Source: JAGVPT01 sp963772165 (GTDB lineage: Bacteria; Bacteroidota; Ignavibacteria; UBA10030; UBA8401). From it: DNA of 64,000 nt. Shown piece after piece: positions 15,482 to 25,010 of the stretch (positions are counted from its first letter, which is position 1; each line of letters begins with the position of its first letter). Under the pieces are notes generated by a model. It had not been told where the DNA came from, ran no database searches, and saw only the letters and a list, made by a program, of their open reading frames with translations. The DNA is taken from positions 246,894 through 310,893 of the forward strand of contig CAVYWA010000011.1 in assembly GCA_963772165.1 (NCBI GenBank). Reading direction: 5' to 3'. Made by a program: the position numbers and the translations under genes.

Positions 15482-18019
15482 ATGGCAGAGCAAAAGAAAG
15501 AACGGCAGCAGAAGCAGCCTAAAAAAAAGCAGGGCATAGTTATCCCACAGAAGTATCAGCACGCCGCTGCTATTGCGGTAATCTTCATTTCATTACTTTT
15601 CTTCTTCAATGAAATTATTTTCAGCGGTAAGGTATTTGTTTCTGGCGATTCCATCGCCAGCCACAGTTTCGAGACACTTGTCGGTGACGCAAAGGCAGAA
15701 GGGATTGTTCCGTTGTGGAATCCGTACATTTTTTGCGGCATGCCGGGCTACGCAGCGTTAAGCGTCGCCCCTGAACGGCTATGGGATGTTTCGGCGAAAG
15801 GGCTTCTTCTTACATCAAACCTGTTTGCGGACATCTTAATGAATCAGGAGCAAGAAGGATGGTCCCTCTTTTATTATTTTCTGCTTGGCGTTGGAGTCTA
15901 TGTCTTTGCATTCGAAAAGCTGAAAAATAAAATTGCTGCTCTTGTGGCTGCACTTGGCGTGATGCATTCTACGTTTATTGTTATTTTGATTATGGTCGGA
16001 CATCTTACCAAGGTTCCTGTTATTGCATTCTTTCCGTTTATTCTTTTAATCCTTGAGCGCTTACGCGAAAAATTCAGGGTCGTGGATTTGCTGGTTTTGA
16101 TACTCCTTGTCCATTTTATGTTATTGCCAGTTCATGTTCAGATGATCTTTTACTCCTATTTTGCGATTGGGATCTATTATTTCTTTTTCCTGATTCGCTC
16201 GTTTGTCAAGAAGGAGAATTGGCTAGGAGTGATTCGCTCGGGAGCGGTTTTTCTCGTCGCAACCGGACTTGCATTTGCAATGACAGGCGATAAATATCTT
16301 TCAATACTTGAATATTCCCACTACTCCATGCGCGGTGTCAACCCGATCGTACCGTCACAGCTCGCTCAACAAAAAGGGGCGGACAAACCGAAGAACGGCG
16401 GCCTTGATTACGATTATGCAACGAACGGGTCATTTTCTCCCGGCGAGATGATGACATTTTTTGTCCCTTCATGGTATGGTTTTAGCAACAGCGTCCCGTA
16501 TCGCGGGCCTGAAACGAACAACGAAGAAGCTCGGCTGCCGCTCTATTTCGGCTCTTTAGGTTCAACTGATGCTCCGCAATATATGGGTGTGGTTATTTTA
16601 TTGCTGGCGTTGATCGGAATCTGGAAAAATAAAAAGGACCCGTTCGTTCAATACATGGGGATCGTCGTCGTCATTGCATTGCTTATTTCGTTCGGGAAAG
16701 AATTTCCATTGCTCTACGACCCGATGTTTTTTTATTTTCCGATGTTCAATAAGTTTAGAATACCGTCCATGATATTAATTCTTGTGCAGATCATGGTTCC
16801 GTTGCTGGCAGCATACGGAGTAGCTTCACTCATGAATGAAACTGGTAAGTCTAATTCTAAGGATCAGAAGTTTTTGCAGTATTCATTAATCGGGGTTGGC
16901 GTGCTCTTGATCGTTTCTGTGGTTGCAAAGGGTGTTTTCCTTGCGGTCTATGAAGCATTTATTCCGCAGCAGATACTTGCAGCGAGATTTGGCAACAATG
17001 CAGGAGTGGCGTATACAATCATTGAATCGATGGTTTCCAGCGAAATTACCGTAGGACTTCTATTGGCAGGTATTGCGTTAGGGATATTTTACTTTTTTCA
17101 AATTTCAAAGCTAAAACTTGTACCGTTTGTTGTGATCTTAGTTGCCGTCATCTTGACAGATTTGTGGCGTGCAAATTTTAAGTCGATGGAAACAAAAGAA
17201 AAAAGATACGAGCAATCATTCTTTGCGTCTCCCGATTATGTCAATTTTATTAAGCAGGACACGACATTGTTCCGCACATTGGAATTTGAAAATGGTCAAC
17301 CCCCCTATAGCAATGCACTCGCATATTGGAGAATCCAAAGTGCGTACGGATATCATGGTGCAAAAATGCGTCAGGTGCAGGACATGTTCGATGTTGCCGG
17401 AATTGGAAATCCGCTGATGTGGGGATTGATGAATGTAAGGTATATTATTTCTGACCGTTCGGACTCAAATCAGATTCTTCTTCCGGTATTCCGGGGCGAA
17501 AAAAATGTTTTATACAATAAAGCGGAACTCCCCCGCGCATTTTTCGTGAATCGTTATGAAGTTGCAACGGGAATTGATATCCTCGAAAACATCAAAGGAA
17601 TGAGATTCGACCCTCGCAATGTTGCCTATGTTATGGACGATCCGAAAGTACAGATTGAATCGCCAAAAGAAGGAGCTTCTGTTCATTACACGCATTACGG
17701 CATTCAAGATTTGGAAGTGAAGGCAACTGCCACCGGTAATAATCTTCTTTTCCTGAGCGAATCATGGTATCCCGCTGGATGGAAGGCGTTTATCGATGGA
17801 AACGAGGAGCCAATCCTTCGGCTTGATTATCTTTTCCGCGGTGTCGTTATTCCTGCTGGGACTCATACGTTGACGATGAAGTTTGAGCCGGCATCGTTTT
17901 ACCTCGGAAAGGACTTGAGCTTGGCAATGAATATTATTGTTCTGGGCGGATTGGCTGTCATCGGAATAATCGGGATCCGGAAAAAAGGTTCTCTTCCGTC
18001 CAAATCGACTTCGGCGTGA
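15482..18019 (+). CDS. YfhO-family polytopic membrane protein
   Basis: The predicted protein (845 residues from ATG 15482) has a Lys/Gln-rich cytoplasmic start, then about a dozen hydrophobic segments between residues 30 and 580. The first loop has GDSIASHSFETL and VPLWNPYIFCGMPGYAAL, the hallmark of YfhO-family proteins (GT-C-like). The C-terminal 250 residues are soluble and end in a beta domain with SESWYPAGWKAFIDG and PAGTHTLTMKFEP, also typical. In Gram-positives YfhO takes part in lipoteichoic acid glycosylation; here it heads a polysaccharide cluster, so a glycosyl-transfer role at the membrane is inferred. Start choice rests on the promoter at 15410. Confidence 0.85.
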   Translation: MAEQKKERQQKQPKKKQGIVIPQKYQHAAAIAVIFISLLFFFNEIIFSGKVFVSGDSIASHSFETLVGDAKAEGIVPLWNPYIFCGMPGYAALSVAPERLWDVSAKGLLLTSNLFADILMNQEQEGWSLFYYFLLGVGVYVFAFEKLKNKIAALVAALGVMHSTFIVILIMVGHLTKVPVIAFFPFILLILERLREKFRVVDLLVLILLVHFMLLPVHVQMIFYSYFAIGIYYFFFLIRSFVKKENWLGVIRSGAVFLVATGLAFAMTGDKYLSILEYSHYSMRGVNPIVPSQLAQQKGADKPKNGGLDYDYATNGSFSPGEMMTFFVPSWYGFSNSVPYRGPETNNEEARLPLYFGSLGSTDAPQYMGVVILLLALIGIWKNKKDPFVQYMGIVVVIALLISFGKEFPLLYDPMFFYFPMFNKFRIPSMILILVQIMVPLLAAYGVASLMNETGKSNSKDQKFLQYSLIGVGVLLIVSVVAKGVFLAVYEAFIPQQILAARFGNNAGVAYTIIESMVSSEITVGLLLAGIALGIFYFFQISKLKLVPFVVILVAVILTDLWRANFKSMETKEKRYEQSFFASPDYVNFIKQDTTLFRTLEFENGQPPYSNALAYWRIQSAYGYHGAKMRQVQDMFDVAGIGNPLMWGLMNVRYIISDRSDSNQILLPVFRGEKNVLYNKAELPRAFFVNRYEVATGIDILENIKGMRFDPRNVAYVMDDPKVQIESPKEGASVHYTHYGIQDLEVKATATGNNLLFLSESWYPAGWKAFIDGNEEPILRLDYLFRGVVIPAGTHTLTMKFEPASFYLGKDLSLAMNIIVLGGLAVIGIIGIRKKGSLPSKSTSA

Positions 18020-18173
18020 CCATCGAAAGCTTCTTTGCTGGGAATTTATTTTGCCAAAAAGAAATATCTCGTAGTACTAACCTCGGTACGCCATACAGAA
18101 TAATTTCAACCCTCATTCTTCTTTTAATTGAAATGAAGGAAACCCGCTGTTCTATCGTTGATGTCATGAAATA

Positions 18174-19550
18174 ATGATTCGTCAGTTACGTATAAAAATT
18201 ATAGCTTTTGTCTCAAACTACCTGTCGGGTCATGTTAGGACGATAAGGATCAAAAAGAATATTCTGGCACTGCTGGTGTTTAAAGGAATCAGCATCGTTA
18301 CCGGTTTCTTACTGTTTCCGATGACGCTGCATTACTTGAACCCGACAAACTACGGAATATGGCTTACCCTAAGTTCGATTATTGGGTGGTTTACTTTTTT
18401 TGACATCGGGTTAGGAAATGGACTCCGCAATAAATTTGCCGAAGCGACAGCAAGGAATGATGTTGAGCTGGCGCGGATATATGTCAGCACGACCTATGCT
18501 TTTCTCAGCATGATTATTGGAACCGCATTTATAGTGTTTCTTGTTGTTAATCCATTTCTCAACTGGTCGAAAATACTCAACACTTCTCCTGAATTATCGG
18601 ATGGATTGAGTTTACTCGTGTTGATTACATTCGGTTTTTTTTGCATCCGCTTCATTTTCGGCCTTATCAGCACTATATTGATTGCAGACCAGAAACCCGC
18701 TCTCAATAGTTTCCTCGAAGTAGCAGGCAATCTTTTATCACTTTGTCTCATCTGGGTTCTTACCATCACAACAAGCGGATCCCTGCTGTACCTGGCAATT
18801 GCCGTCAGCTTCTCGACAGCGATTGTTCCGATCATTGCTTCTCTTTGGTTCTATTCGACGAAATACAAGAACGTCCGTCCATCGAAGTCCTATGTTAGAA
18901 AGGCGTACGCGCAAGAATTAATGAAACTGGGCTTGAGGTTTTTCTTTTTACAGGTCGGTGCAATAATCATTTTCTCAACATCGAATATTCTCATTAGTCA
19001 ATTGTTTGCGCCAAAAGATGTTGTCCCCTATAATATCGCATTCAAATACTATAACATCGTCTTAATGTTGTTTTCTATTCTCTTGGCTCCATTCTGGTCT
19101 GCGTATACTGAGGCATACACTCGCGGCGACATACCCTGGATTCATAGAACTTTTACAATGCTCAAAAGGGCTTGGCTTGTTACTGCTTTCGTTGTCGTTG
19201 TCATGTCATTTTTCGCGGACGATTTTTATAGACTATGGATAGGAAAAGAGATACACATCCCGATTTCTGTGTCTCTCGCGATGGGAGCCTATGTGTTGAT
19301 CAGCCTGTGGTGTAACATCTTTGCGAATTTTATCAACGGCACGGGGAAAATACAGCTTCAGGTGATTGCAGCGATCGTTGTCGGAGTTCTTAATATTCCG
19401 TTAGCCATCTTTTTTACGCAATATTGCCATTGGGGAATAGCGGGGGTGATCCTGGCGCCATCGGTATGTTTGCTCCCCCTTTGCTTTGTCTGGCCGATGC
19501 AGGTAAAGAGAATTCTTTCCGGAAATGGCACGGGTATTTGGGTGAGATGA
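18174..19550 (+). CDS. Wzx-like polysaccharide flippase (MATE/MVF superfamily)
   Basis: A 458-residue protein with 12-14 predicted membrane segments and the start region LVFKGISIVTGFLLFPMTLHYLNPTNYGIWLTLSSIIGWFTFFDIGLGNGLRNKFAEA, typical of oligosaccharide flippases (YGxW, D-G-LGNGLRN). Such proteins flip undecaprenyl-linked glycan units to the periplasm. It stands among glycosyltransferase genes, which supports that role. Substrate is not predictable. Confidence 0.85.
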   Translation: MIRQLRIKIIAFVSNYLSGHVRTIRIKKNILALLVFKGISIVTGFLLFPMTLHYLNPTNYGIWLTLSSIIGWFTFFDIGLGNGLRNKFAEATARNDVELARIYVSTTYAFLSMIIGTAFIVFLVVNPFLNWSKILNTSPELSDGLSLLVLITFGFFCIRFIFGLISTILIADQKPALNSFLEVAGNLLSLCLIWVLTITTSGSLLYLAIAVSFSTAIVPIIASLWFYSTKYKNVRPSKSYVRKAYAQELMKLGLRFFFLQVGAIIIFSTSNILISQLFAPKDVVPYNIAFKYYNIVLMLFSILLAPFWSAYTEAYTRGDIPWIHRTFTMLKRAWLVTAFVVVVMSFFADDFYRLWIGKEIHIPISVSLAMGAYVLISLWCNIFANFINGTGKIQLQVIAAIVVGVLNIPLAIFFTQYCHWGIAGVILAPSVCLLPLCFVWPMQVKRILSGNGTGIWVR

Positions 19551-19685
19551 ATGAATAAGCCCGAAGTCCTTTTTATCGATCGCTGATATATCATTTCATT
19601 CGAGAGCCGTCTCTGCAATGTGTGAACCCAATTTGACAATGCATCCGAAATTGTATTCTATATCTTTCACTTTCTGAGATCTCCA

Positions 19686-20135
19686 ATGGCGGAAACATTA
19701 GGTTCTTTGTGCGATAAGCTGACAATCATCAAGCTCAAACAATTCCACGCAGATGATGCTGACAAGCTGAAGAGCTTAACTGCCCAGGAACGCCAATTAC
19801 AATCAGAGATAGATGAGTTTATCTCTGCGGCGTTATCCGGGGATATTCCTATAAAACGCTTGACCTTTTCTGCTAATAAAATTTACAAACAATCGGGGAA
19901 TACGATCGCCGAAGTTTTCGGAAGCCTGGGGGTTACTTTTTCTCAATTGGCGGATGTAAACTGCAGGCTCTGGCATCAGCAGGAATATGTCTATGACTTT
20001 GAAAATGTCCCTGCCAATAAAAAAAATGATGTTGTAAAGCAACTGGCCCTCCTTAACCTTGAACGGAATCAATGTATTGATCACATCGACAAACAATTTC
20101 AAGCATTCGTTCAACGCAAAAGTGTTGATCAATAA
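19686..20135 (+). CDS. small alpha-helical protein, DUF4254/DUF6165-like
   Basis: A 149-residue, mostly helical protein. It opens ETLGSLCDKLTIIKLKQFH and ends with LADVNCRLWHQQEYVYDF and LALLNLERNQCIDHIDKQ. This two-part pattern (ETLGxLxDxLTIxxLK... LxxVNxxLWxxED... LNxxRNxxIxxID) is what I recall of DUF4254/DUF6165 proteins, which occur in LPS and polysaccharide clusters of many Gram-negatives. No enzymatic motif is visible. A methyltransferase gene follows 21 bp later. Confidence 0.6.
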   Translation: MAETLGSLCDKLTIIKLKQFHADDADKLKSLTAQERQLQSEIDEFISAALSGDIPIKRLTFSANKIYKQSGNTIAEVFGSLGVTFSQLADVNCRLWHQQEYVYDFENVPANKKNDVVKQLALLNLERNQCIDHIDKQFQAFVQRKSVDQ

Positions 20136-20156
20136 GCTTATCATCGGAGAATATTC

Positions 20157-21416
20157 ATGCACTTGATCTATCGTCATTCATGCAGGGTATGCGGCTCTAG
20201 CGCGCTTACAAAAGTAATAGATCTCGGCGAGCAATTCTTACAAGGCTCCTTTGTAAAACCGGGAAAGGAGATTCCGCCACTGCGCAAAATACCAATGACC
20301 CTTCTTCGCTGCGATCCTAAAAGAGATGAACGTGCGTGCGGGCTTCTGCAAATGGAACACACCGTACCGCCAGAAATCCTTTACTCGGCCTATTGGTATC
20401 GGTCAGGAACGAACGATACCATGCGTGCTCATCTGAAAGGAATTGTCGAAGAGGCGCTGACAATCTTCACTCCGACTAAAGGAATAGTTCTTGATATCGG
20501 ATGCAACGATGGCACACTTCTGAAATATTATCCAGACACGTTCGAGAAATATGGCATTGATCCATCCGACGTTGCTCTGGAGATTACGCCTCCCATTTCT
20601 GTTATTCAGGATATATTTCCTTCAAGCGAGTTGATCAGCAAGTTGCAAGGAAAACATATCGATATCGTTACTTCTATTGCGATGTTTTATGACCTCGAAG
20701 ACCCTATTAAATTTTCTAAGGGGATACAACAAATATTATCGCCTCAAGGAATTTGGATCTTTGAAATGTCCTATATGCCGACAATGCTCAAAATGACGTC
20801 GTATGACACTATTTGTCACGAACATCTTGAATATTACAGCCTTGCCGTCATTGAATATATTTTGAAGCAGGCCGGGCTGAAAATTTTTAATGTTTCCCTG
20901 AACAATATTAACGGGGGGAGCATTCGATGTCACGCCACTCACAGTGATAATTTTTCTTACAAAAAAGAGCTCTTCTTGCAAAATATTCAAAACTTACATA
21001 AAGAAGAGTTTGACCTTGAACTGGATACCGATAAACCATACAAGAATTTCCAGGACCGAGTGAACGTACACAAAGAAGAGCTCTTAAATCTGCTTAAAAA
21101 GTTAAAGAGACAAGGCAAACGTATCCACATTTACGGCGCTTCAACCAAGGGGAATACGATACTTCAGTGGTGCGGAATTGATAATAAAATTATTGATTAT
21201 GCCGCAGAACGCAATCCGGATAAATTTGGGGCCCGCACTCTCGGCACCGACATCCCAATTATTAGCGAGGCTGAATCCCGCGCTATGGATCCTGATTTTT
21301 ATCTCGTTCTTCCGTGGCACTTTAAGCAAGAGTTTGTTGAGCGTGAAAAAGAAACGCTGGAACATGGTGTTGGTCTCATCTTTCCGTTGCCGGTAATTGA
21401 AATAATAAAAAAATGA
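20157..21416 (+). CDS. class I SAM-dependent C-methyltransferase of sugar-nucleotide type
   Basis: The 419-residue protein has the three-part structure of TylC3/NovU-like C-methyltransferases. An N-terminal zinc-binding segment has CRVCGS (residues 9-14) and later Cys residues (RCDPKRDERACGLLQ). The SAM-binding domain has VLDIGCNDGTLLKYYP (motif I, about 120-135) and CHEHLEYYS. The C-terminal domain contains IHIYGASTKGNTILQ and a C-terminal LPWHFKQEFVERE, the substrate-domain signature. Such enzymes methylate 4-keto-deoxysugar nucleotides at C3; here it likely makes a branched sugar for the glycan. Exact substrate unknown. Confidence 0.85.
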   Translation: MHLIYRHSCRVCGSSALTKVIDLGEQFLQGSFVKPGKEIPPLRKIPMTLLRCDPKRDERACGLLQMEHTVPPEILYSAYWYRSGTNDTMRAHLKGIVEEALTIFTPTKGIVLDIGCNDGTLLKYYPDTFEKYGIDPSDVALEITPPISVIQDIFPSSELISKLQGKHIDIVTSIAMFYDLEDPIKFSKGIQQILSPQGIWIFEMSYMPTMLKMTSYDTICHEHLEYYSLAVIEYILKQAGLKIFNVSLNNINGGSIRCHATHSDNFSYKKELFLQNIQNLHKEEFDLELDTDKPYKNFQDRVNVHKEELLNLLKKLKRQGKRIHIYGASTKGNTILQWCGIDNKIIDYAAERNPDKFGARTLGTDIPIISEAESRAMDPDFYLVLPWHFKQEFVEREKETLEHGVGLIFPLPVIEIIKK

Positions 21417-21644
21417 TGTTCGAGAGGCATTTTTTTTCGAAAAAATATTTGCTGTCTTCACGACAATCGTCAAAGGACTCAGTAAGCTAACGCTGCTCAC
21501 GGTATCTCGGGAAACTCTATTGGGATATACGTTAGCAGACGTGAGGTGGCGGCGTTAAACATAAATGTCGGCATCCACTTTATCCTTTGGTCAACGATCC
21601 ATTCGGTACGCTCACTCTTATGTATCCAGCACAAATAGGGTAGA

Positions 21645-22529
21645 ATGGCCAGTGCCTTAATATTTGGTGTAACCGGACAAGACGGCTACTACCTTACAGA
21701 GTTATGTAAGGCTAGAGGCATTGAGCCTGTTGGTATTTCTCGCACAAGCACGGAATATCAAGGGGATGTTGGGCGTTATGAACACGTAGAGTCGTTTATA
21801 CGACGCTTTCAGCCGTCTTATATTTTTCACGTGGCCGCGAATTCATCAACACGGCATGATGTGTTGTTTGAAAATCATGAAACCATTTCCACCGGCACGC
21901 TCAACATCCTGGAAGCTACCAAGCGAAATTGCCCGACGGCCAAAGTGTTTATTACCGGCAGCGGAGTCCAGTTCCGTAATCACGGTAAACCCATTTCGGA
22001 ACAGAATCCATTCGAAGCAAGCAGTCTATACAGTGTCGCAAGAATCCAATCCGTTTATGCTGCGCGATATTATCGTTCTTTAGGTATACACGCATATGTT
22101 GGCTATCTGTTCCACCATGAAAGCCCGCTTCGTAAACCCATTCATGTGAGTCAAAAAATCGCTTTGGCGGTACAAAGGATTGCTCGCGGGAGTGAAGAAA
22201 TACTTGAATTGGGCGACATTTCCGTGGTCAAAGAATGGACTTTTGCAAAAGATGTCGCGGAAGGGATGTTCACTCTTCTCCTGCAAGAACAGGTACATGA
22301 AGCGATTATTGGGTCGGGCATTGGATATTCTATTGAACAATGGTTGGACTGCTGTTTTCATGAAATAGGGAAAGACTGGAAACCATATGTTCGGCTTCAG
22401 GAAGCCTACAAATCGGAATATCCTATTCTGATTTCTCATCCTGCATTGATTCATCAACTCGGATGGCAGCCAAAAGTTAGTTTTGAGCAATTAGCAAAAA
22501 TGATGATACAATCGAATCGTAATCGTTAA
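21645..22529 (+). CDS. NAD(P)-dependent epimerase/dehydratase (GDP-mannose 4,6-dehydratase-like SDR) with Tyr-x-x-x-Arg
   Basis: The 294-residue extended SDR starts with ALIFGVTGQDGYYLTELC, the GxxGxxG nucleotide loop in the GDP-mannose 4,6-dehydratase style (GQDG). Residues 60-75 (FHVAANSSTRH) and FITGSGVQF follow the family. The catalytic tetrad motif YxxxK reads Y-S-V-A-R near residue 130, an unusual Lys to Arg change. It is shorter than GMD (about 345). It could be a divergent dehydratase or reductase acting on a nucleotide sugar, or have lost activity. It lies within the glycan cluster. Confidence 0.75.
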   Translation: MASALIFGVTGQDGYYLTELCKARGIEPVGISRTSTEYQGDVGRYEHVESFIRRFQPSYIFHVAANSSTRHDVLFENHETISTGTLNILEATKRNCPTAKVFITGSGVQFRNHGKPISEQNPFEASSLYSVARIQSVYAARYYRSLGIHAYVGYLFHHESPLRKPIHVSQKIALAVQRIARGSEEILELGDISVVKEWTFAKDVAEGMFTLLLQEQVHEAIIGSGIGYSIEQWLDCCFHEIGKDWKPYVRLQEAYKSEYPILISHPALIHQLGWQPKVSFEQLAKMMIQSNRNR

Positions 22530-22576
22530 TGAGATTATTCATCAGGGCATCGAGCTGATACCACCTTTCCGAAAAA

Positions 22577-23623
22577 GTGAACGTCACGGTGCAAAAAAAA
22601 ATACTTTTAGGCCAGTTAGGAAGACGTGGAGATTGCCTCTATGCAACGACCGTGGCCCGTCAAATCAAACATGACTATCCTGGTTGCTCCTTGACATGGG
22701 CGATTAGTTCTATGTATCGATCCGTCATTGATCATAATCCATTTGTTGATAACGTGTGGGAGGTGCAGCAACAGGCGAATGCTTCAGTGGATGAAGTGTG
22801 GGAAAGGTTCGAACATGAAGCGTGGAAAAGAAAGAACAACGGCGAGTACGACGAAGTTTTTCTAACACAAGTGCATCCCGGCAATTACCAAAATTTTGAT
22901 GGAACGACTCGTTCTTCTTTATTCAGGGGATATCCTCATCCGATCACTGTCCCGGTGAACCCTGTTATCCGCCTGTCCGAAAATGAAATTTCGGATGTTG
23001 TGCAGTTTATGGCAAGTCATCGGATAACGAATTCAGACATGGTCATCCTCTTCGAAGCCGCTTCGACCAGTGGCCAGTCTTTTGTGACGCCGGAGTTTGC
23101 CGTTCATACTGCCGAGCGAGCACTGCGGAACAGCCCCAAAATAAAATTTATTATTTCATCGGATAAACGGATCGATAATGTGCATCCCCATATTATCGAC
23201 GGCAGTACATTGACATTCCGCCAAAATGCAGAGGTGACAAAGTATTGTTCCCTCCTGATTGGATGTTCAAGCGGAATCTCTTGGCTTGCCACGTCGGATT
23301 GGGCAAAACCGCTCCCGCAGATTCAATTACTGTCGGGACGGACGCGAATGTTCGCTTCGATGTTCCATGATGCAAAATACTTCAATCTTCCGACGGAAAA
23401 TTTTATTGAACTTGTCGACGTTGAACCGCAGGAGGTTGCGGAGATCGTTATTCTTTCGATGCGCGAAGGGTACACTAAGACATTTTCCCGGTATCAAACC
23501 GCGATTCCTGTCAAATTCGATTTTTACTTTTCACAGATTTACAACGAATTGATCAGAAAACGGCAATATGGTAAAACCGCAAAGGCGCTCACAACTGCTT
23601 CTACTCGGTATCAGTACCGATGA
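22577..23623 (+). CDS. glycosyltransferase family 9 (heptosyltransferase-like)
   Basis: A 348-residue protein from a GTG start. It begins KKILLGQLGRRGDCLYATTVARQIKHDYPGCSLTWAI, the GT9 N-terminal pattern (I-x-x-G-x-x-GD-x-x-x-T/A-P). A C-terminal region with VTKYCSLLIGCSSGISWLA corresponds to the family's sugar-nucleotide loop (usually DSGxxHLA), here altered to GCSSGISWLA. It probably transfers heptose or a related sugar in LPS-core-like assembly. No upstream ATG fits. Confidence 0.75.
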   Translation: MNVTVQKKILLGQLGRRGDCLYATTVARQIKHDYPGCSLTWAISSMYRSVIDHNPFVDNVWEVQQQANASVDEVWERFEHEAWKRKNNGEYDEVFLTQVHPGNYQNFDGTTRSSLFRGYPHPITVPVNPVIRLSENEISDVVQFMASHRITNSDMVILFEAASTSGQSFVTPEFAVHTAERALRNSPKIKFIISSDKRIDNVHPHIIDGSTLTFRQNAEVTKYCSLLIGCSSGISWLATSDWAKPLPQIQLLSGRTRMFASMFHDAKYFNLPTENFIELVDVEPQEVAEIVILSMREGYTKTFSRYQTAIPVKFDFYFSQIYNELIRKRQYGKTAKALTTASTRYQYR

Positions 23624-23870
23624 TAATGGAAAAAGAAGATTCGGCTATATCATCCAAAACATCTTTACTCCATATTTACATTTATTGTGGCGAGAACTGG
23701 CGGATGAAGATAGAAAGGCATTTATTGTCCTTGGATGTGGGCAACTTCAAGGTTTATACTGGTGGCAAAGAATGAAGAGCTTCTTTCAGTTGTTTGCGTT
23801 TTCTTTTTGGGGAGAGAATGTTTATGTCGCACGGTTATTTCTCTTAGACAGAATTAAAGCGTTGGTTTAG
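23568..23870 (+). pseudogene. small open frame, probable remnant of a glycan-cluster gene
   Basis: A 100-residue open frame overlaps the GT9 gene by 56 bp and ends with FSFWGENVYVARLFLLDRIKALV. A second frame from the ATG at 23622 reads LLHIYIYCGENWRMKIERHLLSLDVG, which looks like the start of a different protein but stops after about 52 codons. Two weakly protein-like fragments in different frames suggest a decayed or frameshifted gene between 23.6 and 23.9 kb. 23871-24054 holds nothing recognisable. I cannot name the family. Confidence 0.3.
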
Positions 23871-24054
23871 ATAAAAAGCTCGCCCTAGCCTTGGCGGATT
23901 CACTGAAGTATTATTCTTAATACGGTCGTATAGAGTTTTTAGGCTTCACTTCTTGTAGTCAATGTATCATAGTGATCAAACTCCTATGACAATAGAGGAT
24001 CTGTTCGGGAATAGGGTTATTGTATAAATTCTTATTTTATCAAAGAAAATAATA

Positions 24055-24912
24055 ATGCTCTTTCTTTTACTTCCGGTCCACAATCGCATCGACATTACGC
24101 GTCGATTCATCCAAAGCCTAAAGGCGCAAACCTATCAAGATTTCCAGATCATTCTCATCGATGATGGTTCTACCGATGGCACGGCTGCGATGGTTCAGCA
24201 GGCTTTTCCATCGGTCATTATCCTTAGAGGAAATGGCAGTTGGTGGTGGGCCGGATCTTTACATCAAGGATATTTATGGTTGAAGGTCCATGTGCCGCCG
24301 CCGGGTACGATGGTTCTCATCATCAATGACGATGCGGTTTTTGGTCCCGAATATTTGCAAACGGCTGTGGCCAGGCTGGAAATGGTAAAGCGGACATTGC
24401 TCGTTTCAAATGCATATGGCATTGAAACCAAAAAGTTGATGGATAGCGGAGTACATGCTGATTGGCGGCACCTAAAATTTACGCTTGAACAAGACCCGGC
24501 GAAAATTAATTGCGCATCGACTCGAGGATTGTTTTTGTTTGCTTCGGATTTTATCGAGATCGGGGGCTTTCATCCTCATTTGTTACCCCACTATACTTCA
24601 GACTACGAGTTTACCATACGCGCTTATAACAAGGGCTATACGCTTATTGCGGATGAGCAGCTGAAATTGTATTCGAATGAATCCACGACAGGGTTTGTCG
24701 ATTTCAGGAATGAAAATTCATACAGTGACTTTCTAAAGAGATTATTCTCAAAAAAATATGTTATGAATCCGATTTATTATTCGAACTTTATCGCTTTTGC
24801 TTGTCCGTGGCCATGGAAAGTGCGAAATTGGTTCATTATTTGGTCAAGCACTGCCTGGAAGCTTGTCAAGAATCTCTTTATTTTTGTTGTTTTTAAAAGG
24901 CCATCAAATTAG
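24055..24912 (+). CDS. glycosyltransferase family 2
   Basis: A 285-residue GT-A enzyme. The N-terminus LLPVHNRIDITRRFIQSLKAQTYQDFQIILIDDGSTDGTA is the canonical GT2 nucleotide-binding start, and IINDDAVFGPEYL supplies the DxD-equivalent (NDDA). GFHPHLLPHYTSDYEFTIRAYNKGY matches the acceptor-region ED/DYE motif of rhamnosyl-type GT2s. It lacks membrane segments and should act on lipid-linked sugars at the inner face of the membrane. Sugar specificity unknown. Confidence 0.88.
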   Translation: MLFLLLPVHNRIDITRRFIQSLKAQTYQDFQIILIDDGSTDGTAAMVQQAFPSVIILRGNGSWWWAGSLHQGYLWLKVHVPPPGTMVLIINDDAVFGPEYLQTAVARLEMVKRTLLVSNAYGIETKKLMDSGVHADWRHLKFTLEQDPAKINCASTRGLFLFASDFIEIGGFHPHLLPHYTSDYEFTIRAYNKGYTLIADEQLKLYSNESTTGFVDFRNENSYSDFLKRLFSKKYVMNPIYYSNFIAFACPWPWKVRNWFIIWSSTAWKLVKNLFIFVVFKRPSN

Positions 24913-25010
24913 ATTATTAAAACGTACAATCTCAATGGACGAATGAATCTTTGACAGCAACACTCTATCTACATATCATGGATTTGCAAATAGTACGACA
25001 GCATTGAATC

